In this document: positions 1 to 7,645 of the stretch, piece after piece
How positions within the stretch are numbered: position 1 is the stretch's first letter
Layout: each line of letters opens with the position of its first letter
Origin: SZUA-1535 sp964594175
Lineage (GTDB): Archaea > Aenigmatarchaeota > Aenigmatarchaeia > Aenigmatarchaeales > SZUA-1535
DNA: 20,590 nt
Assembly (NCBI GenBank): GCA_964594175.1
Contig: CAZQLM010000011.1
Span: forward strand, 1-20,590
Reading direction: 5' to 3'
Notes under the pieces: model-generated
What the model saw: the letters and a program-made list of their open reading frames with translations, nothing else
Database searches by the model: none
Told to the model about the DNA's origin: nothing
Translations under genes and position numbers: made by a program

Positions 1-13
1 CATATATACTGTT

Positions 14-235
14 ATGAAGACAATTATAGTAAGAGACGAAGTGTACGAAAGATTAAAGGAATTAAAAGGAGAAAATCTTTCATTTTCAGATGTAATAGAA
101 AAATTATTGAAGGAGAGAAAGGAAAAATCTCTATTGGTGTTCGAAAAATTGGCGGGTAAATTGAAAGAAAGTAATTTGGAGAAAATAATTCTGAGCGAGA
201 GAAAGAAATTCAAGGTGAGAAAATTTGATATTTGA
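14..235 (+). CDS. vapB: VapB-type antitoxin (DUF217/UPF0330-like)
   Basis: A 73-residue protein, probably the antitoxin that binds and silences the PIN toxin encoded directly downstream and represses their shared promoter. The N-terminus, MKTIIVRDEVYERLKELK followed by SFSDVIEKLL, has the pattern of archaeal VapB antitoxins of the DUF217 type, which begin with a ribbon-helix-helix-like DNA-binding element. The rest is charged and helical, as expected for the toxin-wrapping tail. Its stop overlaps the first codons of the toxin frame by 11 bases, the usual translational coupling in vapBC operons. Only 13 bases precede the start, so the promoter lies outside the window. The assignment rests on sequence pattern plus the neighbouring PIN gene. 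Confidence 0.85.
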   Translation: MKTIIVRDEVYERLKELKGENLSFSDVIEKLLKERKEKSLLVFEKLAGKLKESNLEKIILSERKKFKVRKFDI

Positions 236-629
236 TACTTCTGTCGTGGTGAAAATTCTTAGAGATAAAAAGTTTTTTGAAAAAATAAAGAAAAATATTA
301 ATGAAGAAATCAGGCTCACAAGCATAAGCGTATACGAACTATTGCGCGGGGCTGTGTACAAAAAGTTTCGTGAGAATTCGGAAAGAGAACTTAATGTAGT
401 ATTAAAAGTTATAGAAAACCTTAAAATCCTTCCCTTTTCGGAAAAAGAGGCAAAAATTTCAGCAATTCTTTGGGGAAAGCTCAGAAAAAACGGTATTGTT
501 GTTAACGATGGTGATGTAATGATTTCCTCCATAGCAATTTCGAATAATGAAAAGCTATTAACAATAGATAAGGATTTTGAGAAGATTAAAAAAGTAGAAC
601 CAAAACTGGATGTTGAAATAATTAAGTAA
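225..629 (+). CDS. vapC: VapC-type PIN-domain ribonuclease toxin
   Basis: A 134-residue single PIN domain, predicted to be a Mg2+-dependent endoribonuclease that cleaves RNA when free of antitoxin. The acidic cluster is complete: Asp4 in MIFDTSVVVKIL, Glu38 in SVYELLRG, Asp97 in NDGDVMISSIAI, and Asp115 or Asp117 in LLTIDKDF. The start is TTG at 225, inside the 3' end of vapB; it places Asp4 where VapC proteins have it. The last bases overlap the convergent phosphatase gene by 8 bases. The target RNA cannot be read from the sequence. The protein has normal length and no visible lesion, so the module looks active. Confidence 0.9.
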   Translation: MIFDTSVVVKILRDKKFFEKIKKNINEEIRLTSISVYELLRGAVYKKFRENSERELNVVLKVIENLKILPFSEKEAKISAILWGKLRKNGIVVNDGDVMISSIAISNNEKLLTIDKDFEKIKKVEPKLDVEIIK

Positions 630-1248
630 TTTTCACCACCACGGCAGTTTTATCGTCCCTGTAAACACTTTCTTTTTTCTCGGCTTCTTTTACCAAAGCC
701 TTGCAAATTTTCTCTGGAGTTTTTTCAGTAAGAACAATAAAAAGAATTCTTTTCAGAGAAAGCACGGAAGAAATTCCGTCTGTGCAGAGAATCATGAAAT
801 CGTTTTCCCTTGCTTCAAAAACCCTTTCATGAACATTAATGCTTTCCTCTCCTATAGCTTGTAAAAGAACATTTCCGTAAGAGTCTTCAAAACCTGTGAG
901 AAGCTCTATCTTACCTTCCCTTACCAGAAAAGCAGGACTATCGCCAACCCAGCAGAGCTGGGCTTTGTTATTTTTTCCAATATGCAAAGCCGTGAGCGTG
1001 GTAAAACCGCATTTTCCTTTAATTCGCTCTTTAAAAATTTTAGTATTGGCTTTATAAAAAGCTTGTTTTAAATCACCGTGAAAATTTTCTGATAAAAATT
1101 TGCACGCCAGTTTTGCTGCTTCTCCACCGCCTTTTGGAATGCTTACTCCATCTGCTACAGCAAAAAGATTTTTCTCTGTATCAATTAAAAAACTATCCTC
1201 ATTTTCTTCATGATCCATTCCTTTTTTGGTAAGAGCGAAAAATTGCAT
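622..1248 (-). CDS. PP2C-family serine/threonine phosphatase
   Basis: A 208-residue PPM/PP2C-type protein phosphatase, metal dependent and probably cytosolic (no signal peptide or membrane segment). The metal-binding motifs occur in family order: ENEDSF (residues 16-20), VADGV (31-35), GFTTLTAL (81-88), VGDSPAF (101-107), LCTDGIS (154-160) and RDDKTAVV (197-204). At 208 residues it is a minimal catalytic domain, shorter than the roughly 240-260 of typical bacterial stand-alone enzymes. It diverges from the unknown two-gene unit starting at 1308 across 59 bp, so the two may be co-regulated. No Ser/Thr kinase or FHA protein is visible nearby, and the substrate is unknown. Confidence 0.88.
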   Translation of the reverse strand: MQFFALTKKGMDHEENEDSFLIDTEKNLFAVADGVSIPKGGGEAAKLACKFLSENFHGDLKQAFYKANTKIFKERIKGKCGFTTLTALHIGKNNKAQLCWVGDSPAFLVREGKIELLTGFEDSYGNVLLQAIGEESINVHERVFEARENDFMILCTDGISSVLSLKRILFIVLTEKTPEKICKALVKEAEKKESVYRDDKTAVVVKIT

Positions 1249-1272
1249 AATAAGAAATTGCCTAAGAAATCG

Positions 1273-1290
1273 TTAAATTTTTAAATTTTA
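1273..1290. promoter_or_regulatory. Overlapping divergent TATA region
   Basis: The AT-only tract TTAAATTTTTAAATTTTA offers a TATA box for each direction. One part is centred about 28 bp from the phosphatase start at 1248 and another about 27 bp from the start at 1308. This is the distance expected for leaderless archaeal transcripts. Inferred from spacing. Confidence 0.5.
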
Positions 1291-1307
1291 TCACTAAAAA
1301 GGTACAC

Positions 1308-2468
1308 ATGTCTAGGATTATAGGAGACGATCATATTGACAGGCGACTAAGAGAACGGGAGAAAAATAATAAAAAAGTATATCATACTGTGGGAGATGGT
1401 ATTTACACTCTTACGGAAAAAGGGTATAGAAATTTTGAATCGCTAAACCCATCAGAAAAAGATGTTGCAAAATATTTTAAAGTTCCAAGATCAAGCAAAG
1501 AGATCAATGAAAAAATATTTGAAGGTAATCTTGATGGTCTGGTTTTGAAAAAGATGATCGAAGAAGGTATGATATCAGTTTCCTCTCCTAAGGGTTCGCT
1601 TCAGAAAAGAACCAAGTATTTAATGAGGTTTATCAGAAATTCTTCCTACAACTCATTAGATGAAAATATTTTTATCAAAAAGTTGGAAGATTATATTTCT
1701 TTCTTAGAAATGTGGAAAGTCTATGTAAATGAAACAGAGCATTACCGGTTTGATGTGATAATTTCTGATCTTCAGAAAATATCTCTCCAGTTAGATTCGC
1801 TAAAATTTTCTGCATCTTTTGGAAAAAAAGAATTTGAAAAGATTAAAACTCAGGCTCTTTCCATTTTAGAAAAAGCGCTACCTCTTGAGGAATTATGTGA
1901 AGAAGATGCAGAAATAACAGCTATAGAAATGTTACATCTTCTTCTTGAAGGAAAGAAATTGGGTATAGAATTAGAAGAAGTGCTAGAGGCGGGAGGAAAA
2001 ATAGAAAGAATACCAAAGGAATTAAAAAGAATTATTTCTTACGTCACGTCAAGAACTGCTAAGAAAAATGAGGAAAGATTTTTGATTAAAGGAAATGAAG
2101 ATGTTTCCGAAAGTGAAGAAGATGATTTTATTTACACAGATAGCACATTATATTCTCAAAAAGAAGACGTTTTAAGAGAGCTTGAAAAGAAACATAAAAC
2201 GAAAATTGAAGAAATAAGAAAAGAGATAAGGGAAAGTGTAGAAAAAGCTGTAAAGGAAGGTGTAGAGTCTTTGAGAATTATTTTAAAGAATGCTGGTGTA
2301 TCTTCTTTTGATGAAGAGCAGTTTAAGAAATTCATTGAAGAACAGATAAAAGAATCTAGGAAAGAAGATGTAGCCAAATTGCTTGAAAAGTTTAGGAAAG
2401 AAGAAGAATTTGCACTAGAAATATTTGACAAATTAGATGAAGGTGAAAAAAATGAAAAGAATATTTGA
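1308..2468 (+). CDS. Unknown protein, possible winged helix plus C-terminal coiled coil
   Basis: A 386-residue protein that I do not recognise. Residues about 30-95 (IYTLTEKGYRNFESLNPSEKDVAKYF, then a short helix and KKMIEEGMISVSS) could fold as a winged helix, judged only from helix and turn pattern. The middle is helical, with an acidic linker around SESEEDDF (about 264-271). Residues about 280-386 are almost all charged heptad-like sequence, suggesting a long coiled coil and oligomerisation. There is no membrane segment or catalytic motif. It overlaps the next gene by 17 bases, so the two form an operon and their products may work together. The pair looks AT-richer (AGA, ATA and AAA codons) than the Hel308 gene beside it. 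Confidence 0.7.
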   Translation: MSRIIGDDHIDRRLREREKNNKKVYHTVGDGIYTLTEKGYRNFESLNPSEKDVAKYFKVPRSSKEINEKIFEGNLDGLVLKKMIEEGMISVSSPKGSLQKRTKYLMRFIRNSSYNSLDENIFIKKLEDYISFLEMWKVYVNETEHYRFDVIISDLQKISLQLDSLKFSASFGKKEFEKIKTQALSILEKALPLEELCEEDAEITAIEMLHLLLEGKKLGIELEEVLEAGGKIERIPKELKRIISYVTSRTAKKNEERFLIKGNEDVSESEEDDFIYTDSTLYSQKEDVLRELEKKHKTKIEEIRKEIRESVEKAVKEGVESLRIILKNAGVSSFDEEQFKKFIEEQIKESRKEDVAKLLEKFRKEEEFALEIFDKLDEGEKNEKNI

Positions 2469-3327
2469 AAAACTCAACTACCTTCCTAACAGGAAATATG
2501 AGAAGGAAATTATAAACTCATTGCTCGATTTAAGAGACATTATAATTAATAGCATTTTATACTATGATGATTATTACGAAGGTGAATTTAAAGATAAAAA
2601 TAGAAAAATTACTGAAATATTTTCTCTTCCTTTAGCTAAGGTACAGATTATTGAAAAGAATGAATTAGAAAGAATAGAAATAAAAGAAGCCTATATGGAG
2701 TTTTCGCTTTATGGTGAGAATGGAGACTCTCTCTATGGAGAGATTAAAATAGATAAAGATTATTTAAAATTATTTATTGTAAACAACGAGACACATCCAC
2801 AAAAAAGGATTAAAATAGGTTTTTACTCCAAAAATTCAAAATCTGGCACTCAAGAATTTGTAAGAGTTTCTCAGAAAGCTCAAGCAATTATAGAAACAAC
2901 AAGAAGGAAAGAAATATTCTGGAGGAAAATACTAGAGCTCTATGAAATTCCTTATCCAGACAGAGAAATAGCCTGTAAAATACTTGAAATATATGATGTA
3001 AGAGAAATTCTGAAAAGATATAAAAATCGCATTGAAGATATTTTGGAGAAAGAAAAAGAATTACTTCTCTCTTTACCATCCGTAACAGAAATTGAGCAAT
3101 TACCTCAGGAAAAAGCTGTTAAAATCTTAAGAGAAAAGCTTTCTCAAAGTGTTTTTTTCAAGCCTAATCTTGATGAAATGACAAATGAAACTTTATTAAA
3201 AGCTTATATTTCTGGTGTTATTCAAAAGGAGTGGGAAAATTTATTAAAAAATAAAAACTTTGCTCAACGTGCTTTAGAGCGTAGATTTAAAGATGAATTT
3301 CTGAAACAATTGAAAAGCCCTTTTTAA
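2452..3327 (+). CDS. Unknown protein, second gene of the 1308 operon
   Basis: A 291-residue protein of unknown function. The start is placed at the ATG at 2452 (MKRIFEKLNYL) because a good Shine-Dalgarno sequence, GGTGA, sits six bases upstream; an in-frame ATG at 2437 would add five residues but lacks such a site. Residues about 55-135 alternate hydrophobic and charged positions like beta strands (IEIKEAYMEFSLYG, GEIKIDKDYLKLFIV, RIKIGFYS), and the remainder is helical and lysine-rich. No nucleotide-binding, nuclease or membrane motif was seen. It overlaps the preceding gene by 17 bases and its stop overlaps the convergent Hel308 stop by 3 bases. Confidence 0.7.
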   Translation: MKRIFEKLNYLPNRKYEKEIINSLLDLRDIIINSILYYDDYYEGEFKDKNRKITEIFSLPLAKVQIIEKNELERIEIKEAYMEFSLYGENGDSLYGEIKIDKDYLKLFIVNNETHPQKRIKIGFYSKNSKSGTQEFVRVSQKAQAIIETTRRKEIFWRKILELYEIPYPDREIACKILEIYDVREILKRYKNRIEDILEKEKELLLSLPSVTEIEQLPQEKAVKILREKLSQSVFFKPNLDEMTNETLLKAYISGVIQKEWENLLKNKNFAQRALERRFKDEFLKQLKSPF

Positions 3328-5435
3328 TTTTTAACGTTTTCAAGAATCTTTTCAGCTGTTTTTTCTCCAACAAGTTTTGCAAGCTTTTCTTTCGGAATAG
3401 TTTGTAAATCTTTTATTGTCCTTATTCCGAAATTCCACAGCTTTCTCGCGCGGGCTCTACCAATACCTTTAACGCTTACAAGCTCTAAAAGCTCTTCCTT
3501 AACACCGTATTTCAGCCTTAACCTTAGCTTTTTAACAAGCTTGCGAATGTCTACACCAATAAGCAATGCTAGCTCGCTTACCGCATATAAAAGCCAGTCA
3601 GCTATCTCAATCCTTGCGTAAAGCTCTCCCGGAGTTACGGAAAATTTTTCGTAAATGTATTCCTCGCTTGCTTCATTAATCCAATGCTCAAGCATTAAAG
3701 CTGTTTTGAAAGCTTCAAGAAGCTCGTCTACATATAACCACTCGGACTCTATCATTAATTCATTTGCTTTTTTAAACGCAAGCTCCTGAATTTCGCGATA
3801 CTCTGAATTTTTCACAGCAAGCAAAGGATGCATTTCTCTTAAAGAGCATATCAAATGCAAAAGCCCGAATTCGCTTGCTTCAAATTTTTGCAAAGCACTT
3901 ATTATTTTAAAACCGCTCTCAGGGTCTATGTAAAGATCGCTAACCCTTTTTCCAAGTCTTGTGGCATGGAGATTTTCGTTAACTTGAACGATAAAACCCC
4001 ATTGAATCAAATCCTCTATTATTCTTGCGCTCATATCGCATACTCTGCTTGCATCACCATATTGGTAAGCGTAAAAAGTTTCTTCGAGAAAATCGAAAAG
4101 CTCGCTTTCATTCGTTTTCTCGTAGCTTGCTATTAAAGCAAGAACGTGCGCTCTTAGCACAGGCTCTAAAGCTAATTTGCTGTAAATTTCCTCTGCCTCT
4201 CCGAGCACGTATCTTTCAAAAAGTTCTTTTGCCGCTCTTTCTGTTCTTGCAAGAATTAAGGCTTGCCCTTCTTTATCGTATTTTGGTCTTCCTGCCCTTC
4301 CTGCCATTTGCTGATATTCCAGAACAGGAATGAATAAAGCACCATAACCAGGATAAAATCTTTTAACATCTCTTATGAGCACGCGAAAAGCTGGCAAGTT
4401 AACACCTGCGGCAAGCGTTGGAGTGGCAACTATAACTTTGAGCAGATTTTCGCGAAAAGCTTTTTCTATAAGCATGCGCTGCTTTGCAACCAAGCCAGCA
4501 TGGTGAAACGCAACACCGCTTTCAATAAAACTTGCAAGTTTTTTGCACTGTGCTGTAGGAGTTTCCAGAACATTTTTAACCTTTTCAGCAAGTTTCTTTA
4601 ACAAGAGTTTTTCTTTTTGTGAAAGAAAAACCTGGGTAACTTTTGCAAGCTTTTCCGCTAAAGCTTCTGCATTTTTCCTTGTAGATACGAAAATCAAGAT
4701 TTGCTTCTCTTTTTTCAAAGTATCTTCCACTATCCCTTCCTCAAATCCTTGCTTGCTTTCAAGCTCATGCTCTTCATTTGTAAACCTTATTTTCTTGCCA
4801 AGAAGCACACCTTTTCTTAGCTTCACAGGGCGATAATCGCTTTTCAGCACTTCTGCATTTAGCCAAAGAGCTATTTCTTCGGCATTTTTTATTGTTGCGG
4901 AAAGAGCCAAAATCTGCGGGTTAAGCTCTTTAAAGCGAGTTAGCACAACCTCTAACGTTGGCCCGCGTTCAGGATCGTTGAGCAAGTGTATTTCATCTGC
5001 TACAACCAGAGAAACGCTTTCAATCCATTTTGCTTTGTGCCTTATCAAAGAGTCTGCTTTTTCGAAAGTAAGTATTATCATATCATAATCTTCAAGCCAA
5101 GGATCAGCGGAATCGTAATCACCTGTCGAAATGGCTACTTTAAACATTCCTTGAAAAATATTCTGAAACTCTTCAAATTTCTCGCTTGCCAGAGCTCTTA
5201 AAGGAGCTAGGTAAACAACTTTCCCTCCTGTTTTGAAAAGCGTGCTCGCGCTTGCTAAAATAGCAAGCAACGTTTTTCCGCTTGCGGTTGGAGAAGAAAC
5301 CACAAGGTTAACTCCTTCGAGCAAACCCTTTTCAACAGCCTCGCTCTGCATGGGATTGAGCTTTGTAATGCCACAAGCTTTTAACCTTTCTATGAGTTTT
5401 TCTGGTAATATTCTGGAAAGCTCTTCAACTTCCAT
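3324..5435 (-). CDS. hel308: Hel308 superfamily 2 DNA helicase
   Basis: A 703-residue ATP-dependent 3'-5' DNA helicase of the Ski2-like Hel308 family, which acts on stalled or broken replication forks in archaea. Motifs in order: Q-motif region LNPMQSEAV (26-34), Walker A SPTASGKT (48-55), Walker B DEIH (147-150), SATI (179-182), motif IV FVSTRKNAE (249-257), motif V VATPTLAAGVNLP (336-348) and motif VI QQMAGRAGRP (375-384). These are followed by the winged-helix and ratchet domain, and at about 645-700 by a helix-hairpin-helix tail (SVKGIGRARARKLWNFGI). The length fits the family (about 690-720). A TATA box at 5460-5465 lies 27 bp from the start, overlapping the stop of the upstream same-strand gene. 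Complete and apparently functional. Confidence 0.97.
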   Translation of the reverse strand: MEVEELSRILPEKLIERLKACGITKLNPMQSEAVEKGLLEGVNLVVSSPTASGKTLLAILASASTLFKTGGKVVYLAPLRALASEKFEEFQNIFQGMFKVAISTGDYDSADPWLEDYDMIILTFEKADSLIRHKAKWIESVSLVVADEIHLLNDPERGPTLEVVLTRFKELNPQILALSATIKNAEEIALWLNAEVLKSDYRPVKLRKGVLLGKKIRFTNEEHELESKQGFEEGIVEDTLKKEKQILIFVSTRKNAEALAEKLAKVTQVFLSQKEKLLLKKLAEKVKNVLETPTAQCKKLASFIESGVAFHHAGLVAKQRMLIEKAFRENLLKVIVATPTLAAGVNLPAFRVLIRDVKRFYPGYGALFIPVLEYQQMAGRAGRPKYDKEGQALILARTERAAKELFERYVLGEAEEIYSKLALEPVLRAHVLALIASYEKTNESELFDFLEETFYAYQYGDASRVCDMSARIIEDLIQWGFIVQVNENLHATRLGKRVSDLYIDPESGFKIISALQKFEASEFGLLHLICSLREMHPLLAVKNSEYREIQELAFKKANELMIESEWLYVDELLEAFKTALMLEHWINEASEEYIYEKFSVTPGELYARIEIADWLLYAVSELALLIGVDIRKLVKKLRLRLKYGVKEELLELVSVKGIGRARARKLWNFGIRTIKDLQTIPKEKLAKLVGEKTAEKILENVKN

Positions 5436-5458
5436 AGTTTAGATTTCATGATTTACAT

Positions 5459-5809
5459 CTATAAACATTTTTTGGAACAAGTTTTGCATTCAGCAAACTT
5501 TATTTTTCTAACAAAAATCGAGAGAGCAAAAATTCCAAGCATTATGAAAACTCCAACTACTGCAGAAATGCTTGCAGCTACGCCAATATCTTTGATTTTC
5601 ATGTACGCTCCGAAAAATCCTTCTTCATATTTTCCGAAAGGAGTTGTATATTTTTCGAGCAATTTTCTGATAATTTTATATAAAGATGCGATCACGAAAG
5701 AAAATCCTACAAAAAACAAGAATAAGGCTATCATTGATAAAATTTTGTCAGGCAAAGGATAGTAAAAAATTTTCCTGCACATCTCAAAAACATACTCAGC
5801 CAGAGCCAT
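5459..5809 (-). CDS. Small two-helix membrane protein with C-terminal cysteine cluster
   Basis: A 116-residue protein with two clear hydrophobic segments (about 22-44 and 74-100) separated by a charged loop containing KYTTPFGKYEEGFFGAYMK. The C-terminus carries Cys108, Cys111 and Cys115 (CKTCSKKC), which could bind a metal or form disulfides. Family not recognised. A TATA box, TTATAA at 5834-5839, lies 27 bp upstream of the start, supporting a leaderless mRNA from this ATG. Hel308 follows on the same strand after 23 bp but has its own TATA box. A 104-codon frame on the opposite strand over the same DNA is judged a shadow because it lacks a comparable promoter. Confidence 0.7.
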   Translation of the reverse strand: MALAEYVFEMCRKIFYYPLPDKILSMIALFLFFVGFSFVIASLYKIIRKLLEKYTTPFGKYEEGFFGAYMKIKDIGVAASISAVVGVFIMLGIFALSIFVRKIKFAECKTCSKKCL

Positions 5810-5833
5810 AATTTTTAGAACAATGCAACAAAC

Positions 5834-5839
5834 TTATAA
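5834..5839 (-). promoter_or_regulatory. TATA box of the 5809 membrane protein gene
   Basis: TTATAA in the context CTTATAAAC is centred 27 bp upstream of the ATG at 5809, the usual archaeal spacing for a transcript starting at or near the start codon. Confidence 0.5.
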
Positions 5840-5989
5840 ACTAAATCCATAATAAATACAATTACAAAATTTTCCATATAAAAAATTTTAATACTTTTGT
5901 GCCTATGCCAAAGTTTGTTATCTCCAGTATAACATAAATTATTCCAAAACTTGCAAACATTTTTATCCTTTCTTTTTCATACATTTTTT

Positions 5990-6613
5990 GTGAGGAAAGG
6001 AATTTTCATTGTAATAGAAGGTATCGATGGAGCTGGCGGAGAAACGCAGAGCAAAATTTTAAAGGAAAGATTTGAAAAACTAGGGAAAAAAGTTTTGCTT
6101 CTTCGCTATCCTGATAGAAGCAAAGATATTGGAAAGTTTATTTACGAACATTTGGAAAAGCAGGAAATTTTCACTCCAGAAGCTCTAACTCTGCTTTTTC
6201 TCGCGGATTTCCTAAAAGATAAGGAAAAAATACTCAGTGCACTTGAAGAAGGAAAAATAGTTGTAGCGGATCGTTACTTTACCTCTACACTTGTATATCA
6301 AACAGCGCAGGGAATAGAGGTAGAAAAGCTTCTAAAACTTGCGGAACTTTTTGAGCTTCCAAAACCTGATATAGCCATTCTTCTAAAAATTTCAAGTGAA
6401 ACATCAGTTAAAAGAAAAAAAATAGAAAAAAATGAGCTTGACAGGTTTGAGAAGAATCCAGAGTTTTTGGATAAGGTTGAAAAGCTTTACGAGAAATTTG
6501 CAAAGGAAAATATTTTCTGTCACTGGAAAATCGTGAACGGAGAGAAAAGCATAGAAGATGTAGCAAAGGAAATATGGAAAATCATTCGCAAGTTCCTGGA
6601 GAAGCAGAGCTAG
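5990..6613 (+). CDS. tmk: Thymidylate kinase (dTMP kinase) with atypical P-loop
   Basis: A 207-residue thymidylate kinase-like protein that would convert dTMP to dTDP with ATP. The GTG start at 5990 (VRKGIFIVIEGIDG) is chosen because family members begin a few residues before the first strand; an upstream in-frame TTG would add 13 poorly fitting residues. Recognisable parts are IVIEGIDGAG, the DRY motif (VVADRYFTSTLVYQ, DRY at 94-96), a LID-like region (VKRKKIEKNELDRFEKNPEFL) and the C-terminal helix. The P-loop reads GIDGAGGETQSK, whereas the family normally has GxDGxGK[ST]TQ; the Walker A lysine and following Ser/Thr are replaced by Gly and Glu. The rest is intact, so this may be a lineage variant or a changed activity. 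It overlaps the convergent thioredoxin-fold gene by 32 bases. Confidence 0.88.
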   Translation: MRKGIFIVIEGIDGAGGETQSKILKERFEKLGKKVLLLRYPDRSKDIGKFIYEHLEKQEIFTPEALTLLFLADFLKDKEKILSALEEGKIVVADRYFTSTLVYQTAQGIEVEKLLKLAELFELPKPDIAILLKISSETSVKRKKIEKNELDRFEKNPEFLDKVEKLYEKFAKENIFCHWKIVNGEKSIEDVAKEIWKIIRKFLEKQS

Positions 6614-7604
6614 AAGGAAGAGTTTGCTCGCACTCCTTCGGGGGCTGAATGAAAGCTGAACAAATTGCATTTTTGAACGCTTCAGGTGTTCTCTGCCCGG
6701 TGTATCTAACCTCATTTATCAGTAGCGTCGGTGAACCTGTTACACCGTACTTTTTATTCAGTTCGTATTCTTCTTTGAGATATGCTGTAGCATTTTGCCC
6801 AACACATTTTTCTATTTTTTCAGAATCTATTCCTATTCTTTCCATTATTTCTTTTGAACAAATATCTATATTGCTCATAGTGCAGCTCTGTAGCTCTTCT
6901 TCCAAATATTCCACAAGCTTATCTTTACCATAGAGATTGGCTATGCAGAGCTCGCGAACATCCTCTCTTGTTTCATTTATACCATGCATCGAGCAGTAGT
7001 TGCCTATGCAGTACTCTTTCTCCCTTCCTTTATACCATTCTTTTGGATATATTACGTAGCGAAACTCTATGTTTGCTTTGTTTTTCAGCAAAGCATAAAC
7101 AGGTATCATAGCTTTTGCTGCCTGCCTTCCATAGGGGCAAAAGCTCATTATGAAAAGCTTTACATCTGGTGTTGAAGTTTTCTTTACCTTTTCTTCGAAA
7201 CTCCTTTTACGTTCAGCTATTCTCTTTTCTGCTTCATCCAGATTTATCACATTATAAGGTAAAACCAAGTCGCTTCCGTTTTTTAGTATTATCGGTATTT
7301 TGTTTCCTCTGTATTCGGTGAGTATCCAGCAAACATTTTCGGAAGAATAGTTAATAAGAGAGGCTTTTGAACCTGGTTTAACAAGATTTTCGTTGATAAA
7401 TTTAATCGCTCTCTTTACACTTGCTTCGCTACAAGAATCATAAGTTATAAGATTTTTCTTTTCGATACCTTTCTTCTCAAATGTATATCCCTGAAAAAAC
7501 AGAATAAAAAATCCTGCAAGAGATATTATTGAAAGTACTTTCCAAAATAATGCAGGATCTTTTTCTTCTGCTTTTTCCTTTTTTTCTTTGCGGTTTTCTG
7601 ACAT
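6582..7604 (-). CDS. Membrane-anchored thioredoxin-fold (DsbA/GILT-like) protein
   Basis: A 340-residue protein with a charged cytoplasmic N-terminus, one membrane anchor (about 20-39) and an extracytoplasmic region. Residues 148-320 form a thioredoxin-fold domain: strand VKLFIMSF leading to Cys156 in CPYG, and the cis-proline loop GVTGSPTLLINE (Pro292). The segment CIGNYCSMHG (199-208) followed by REDVRELC resembles the conserved cysteine region of GILT-like reductases. The active site has only one cysteine (CPYG, not CPYC), while about ten other cysteines are scattered through the ectodomain. Residues 50-125 form a separate small domain also containing cysteines. A likely role is thiol-disulfide exchange on surface proteins. 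It has its own TATA box at 7631-7640. Confidence 0.85.
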   Translation of the reverse strand: MSENRKEKKEKAEEKDPALFWKVLSIISLAGFFILFFQGYTFEKKGIEKKNLITYDSCSEASVKRAIKFINENLVKPGSKASLINYSSENVCWILTEYRGNKIPIILKNGSDLVLPYNVINLDEAEKRIAERKRSFEEKVKKTSTPDVKLFIMSFCPYGRQAAKAMIPVYALLKNKANIEFRYVIYPKEWYKGREKEYCIGNYCSMHGINETREDVRELCIANLYGKDKLVEYLEEELQSCTMSNIDICSKEIMERIGIDSEKIEKCVGQNATAYLKEEYELNKKYGVTGSPTLLINEVRYTGQRTPEAFKNAICSAFIQPPKECEQTLPSSSASPGTCE

Positions 7605-7630
7605 TACGTATACATTACAAAATTAAAAGT

Positions 7631-7640
7631 ATTTAAATAT
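7631..7640 (-). promoter_or_regulatory. TATA box of the thioredoxin-fold gene
   Basis: ATTTAAATAT is centred about 31 bp upstream of the ATG at 7604, inside the 41-bp gap after the TudS-like gene. The thioredoxin-fold gene can therefore be transcribed on its own. Confidence 0.5.
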
Positions 7641-7645
7641 TGACT

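Noticed and set aside
131..532. A 133-codon minus-strand frame opposite vapBC.
   Set aside because: It is fully covered by two recognisable genes on the plus strand and is rich in Phe and Ser, as antisense frames of Lys/Glu-rich genes are.
5448..5762. A 104-codon plus-strand frame opposite the two-helix membrane protein.
   Set aside because: No start signal or TATA box at the right distance; the minus-strand frame has both and two well-formed membrane helices.
5899..5912. GTGCCTATGCCAAA, identical to the first codons of the histone gene.
   Set aside because: The match is only 14 bases in AT-rich DNA, the following frame (MPKFVISSIT) stops at once and is not histone-like; chance similarity is likely.
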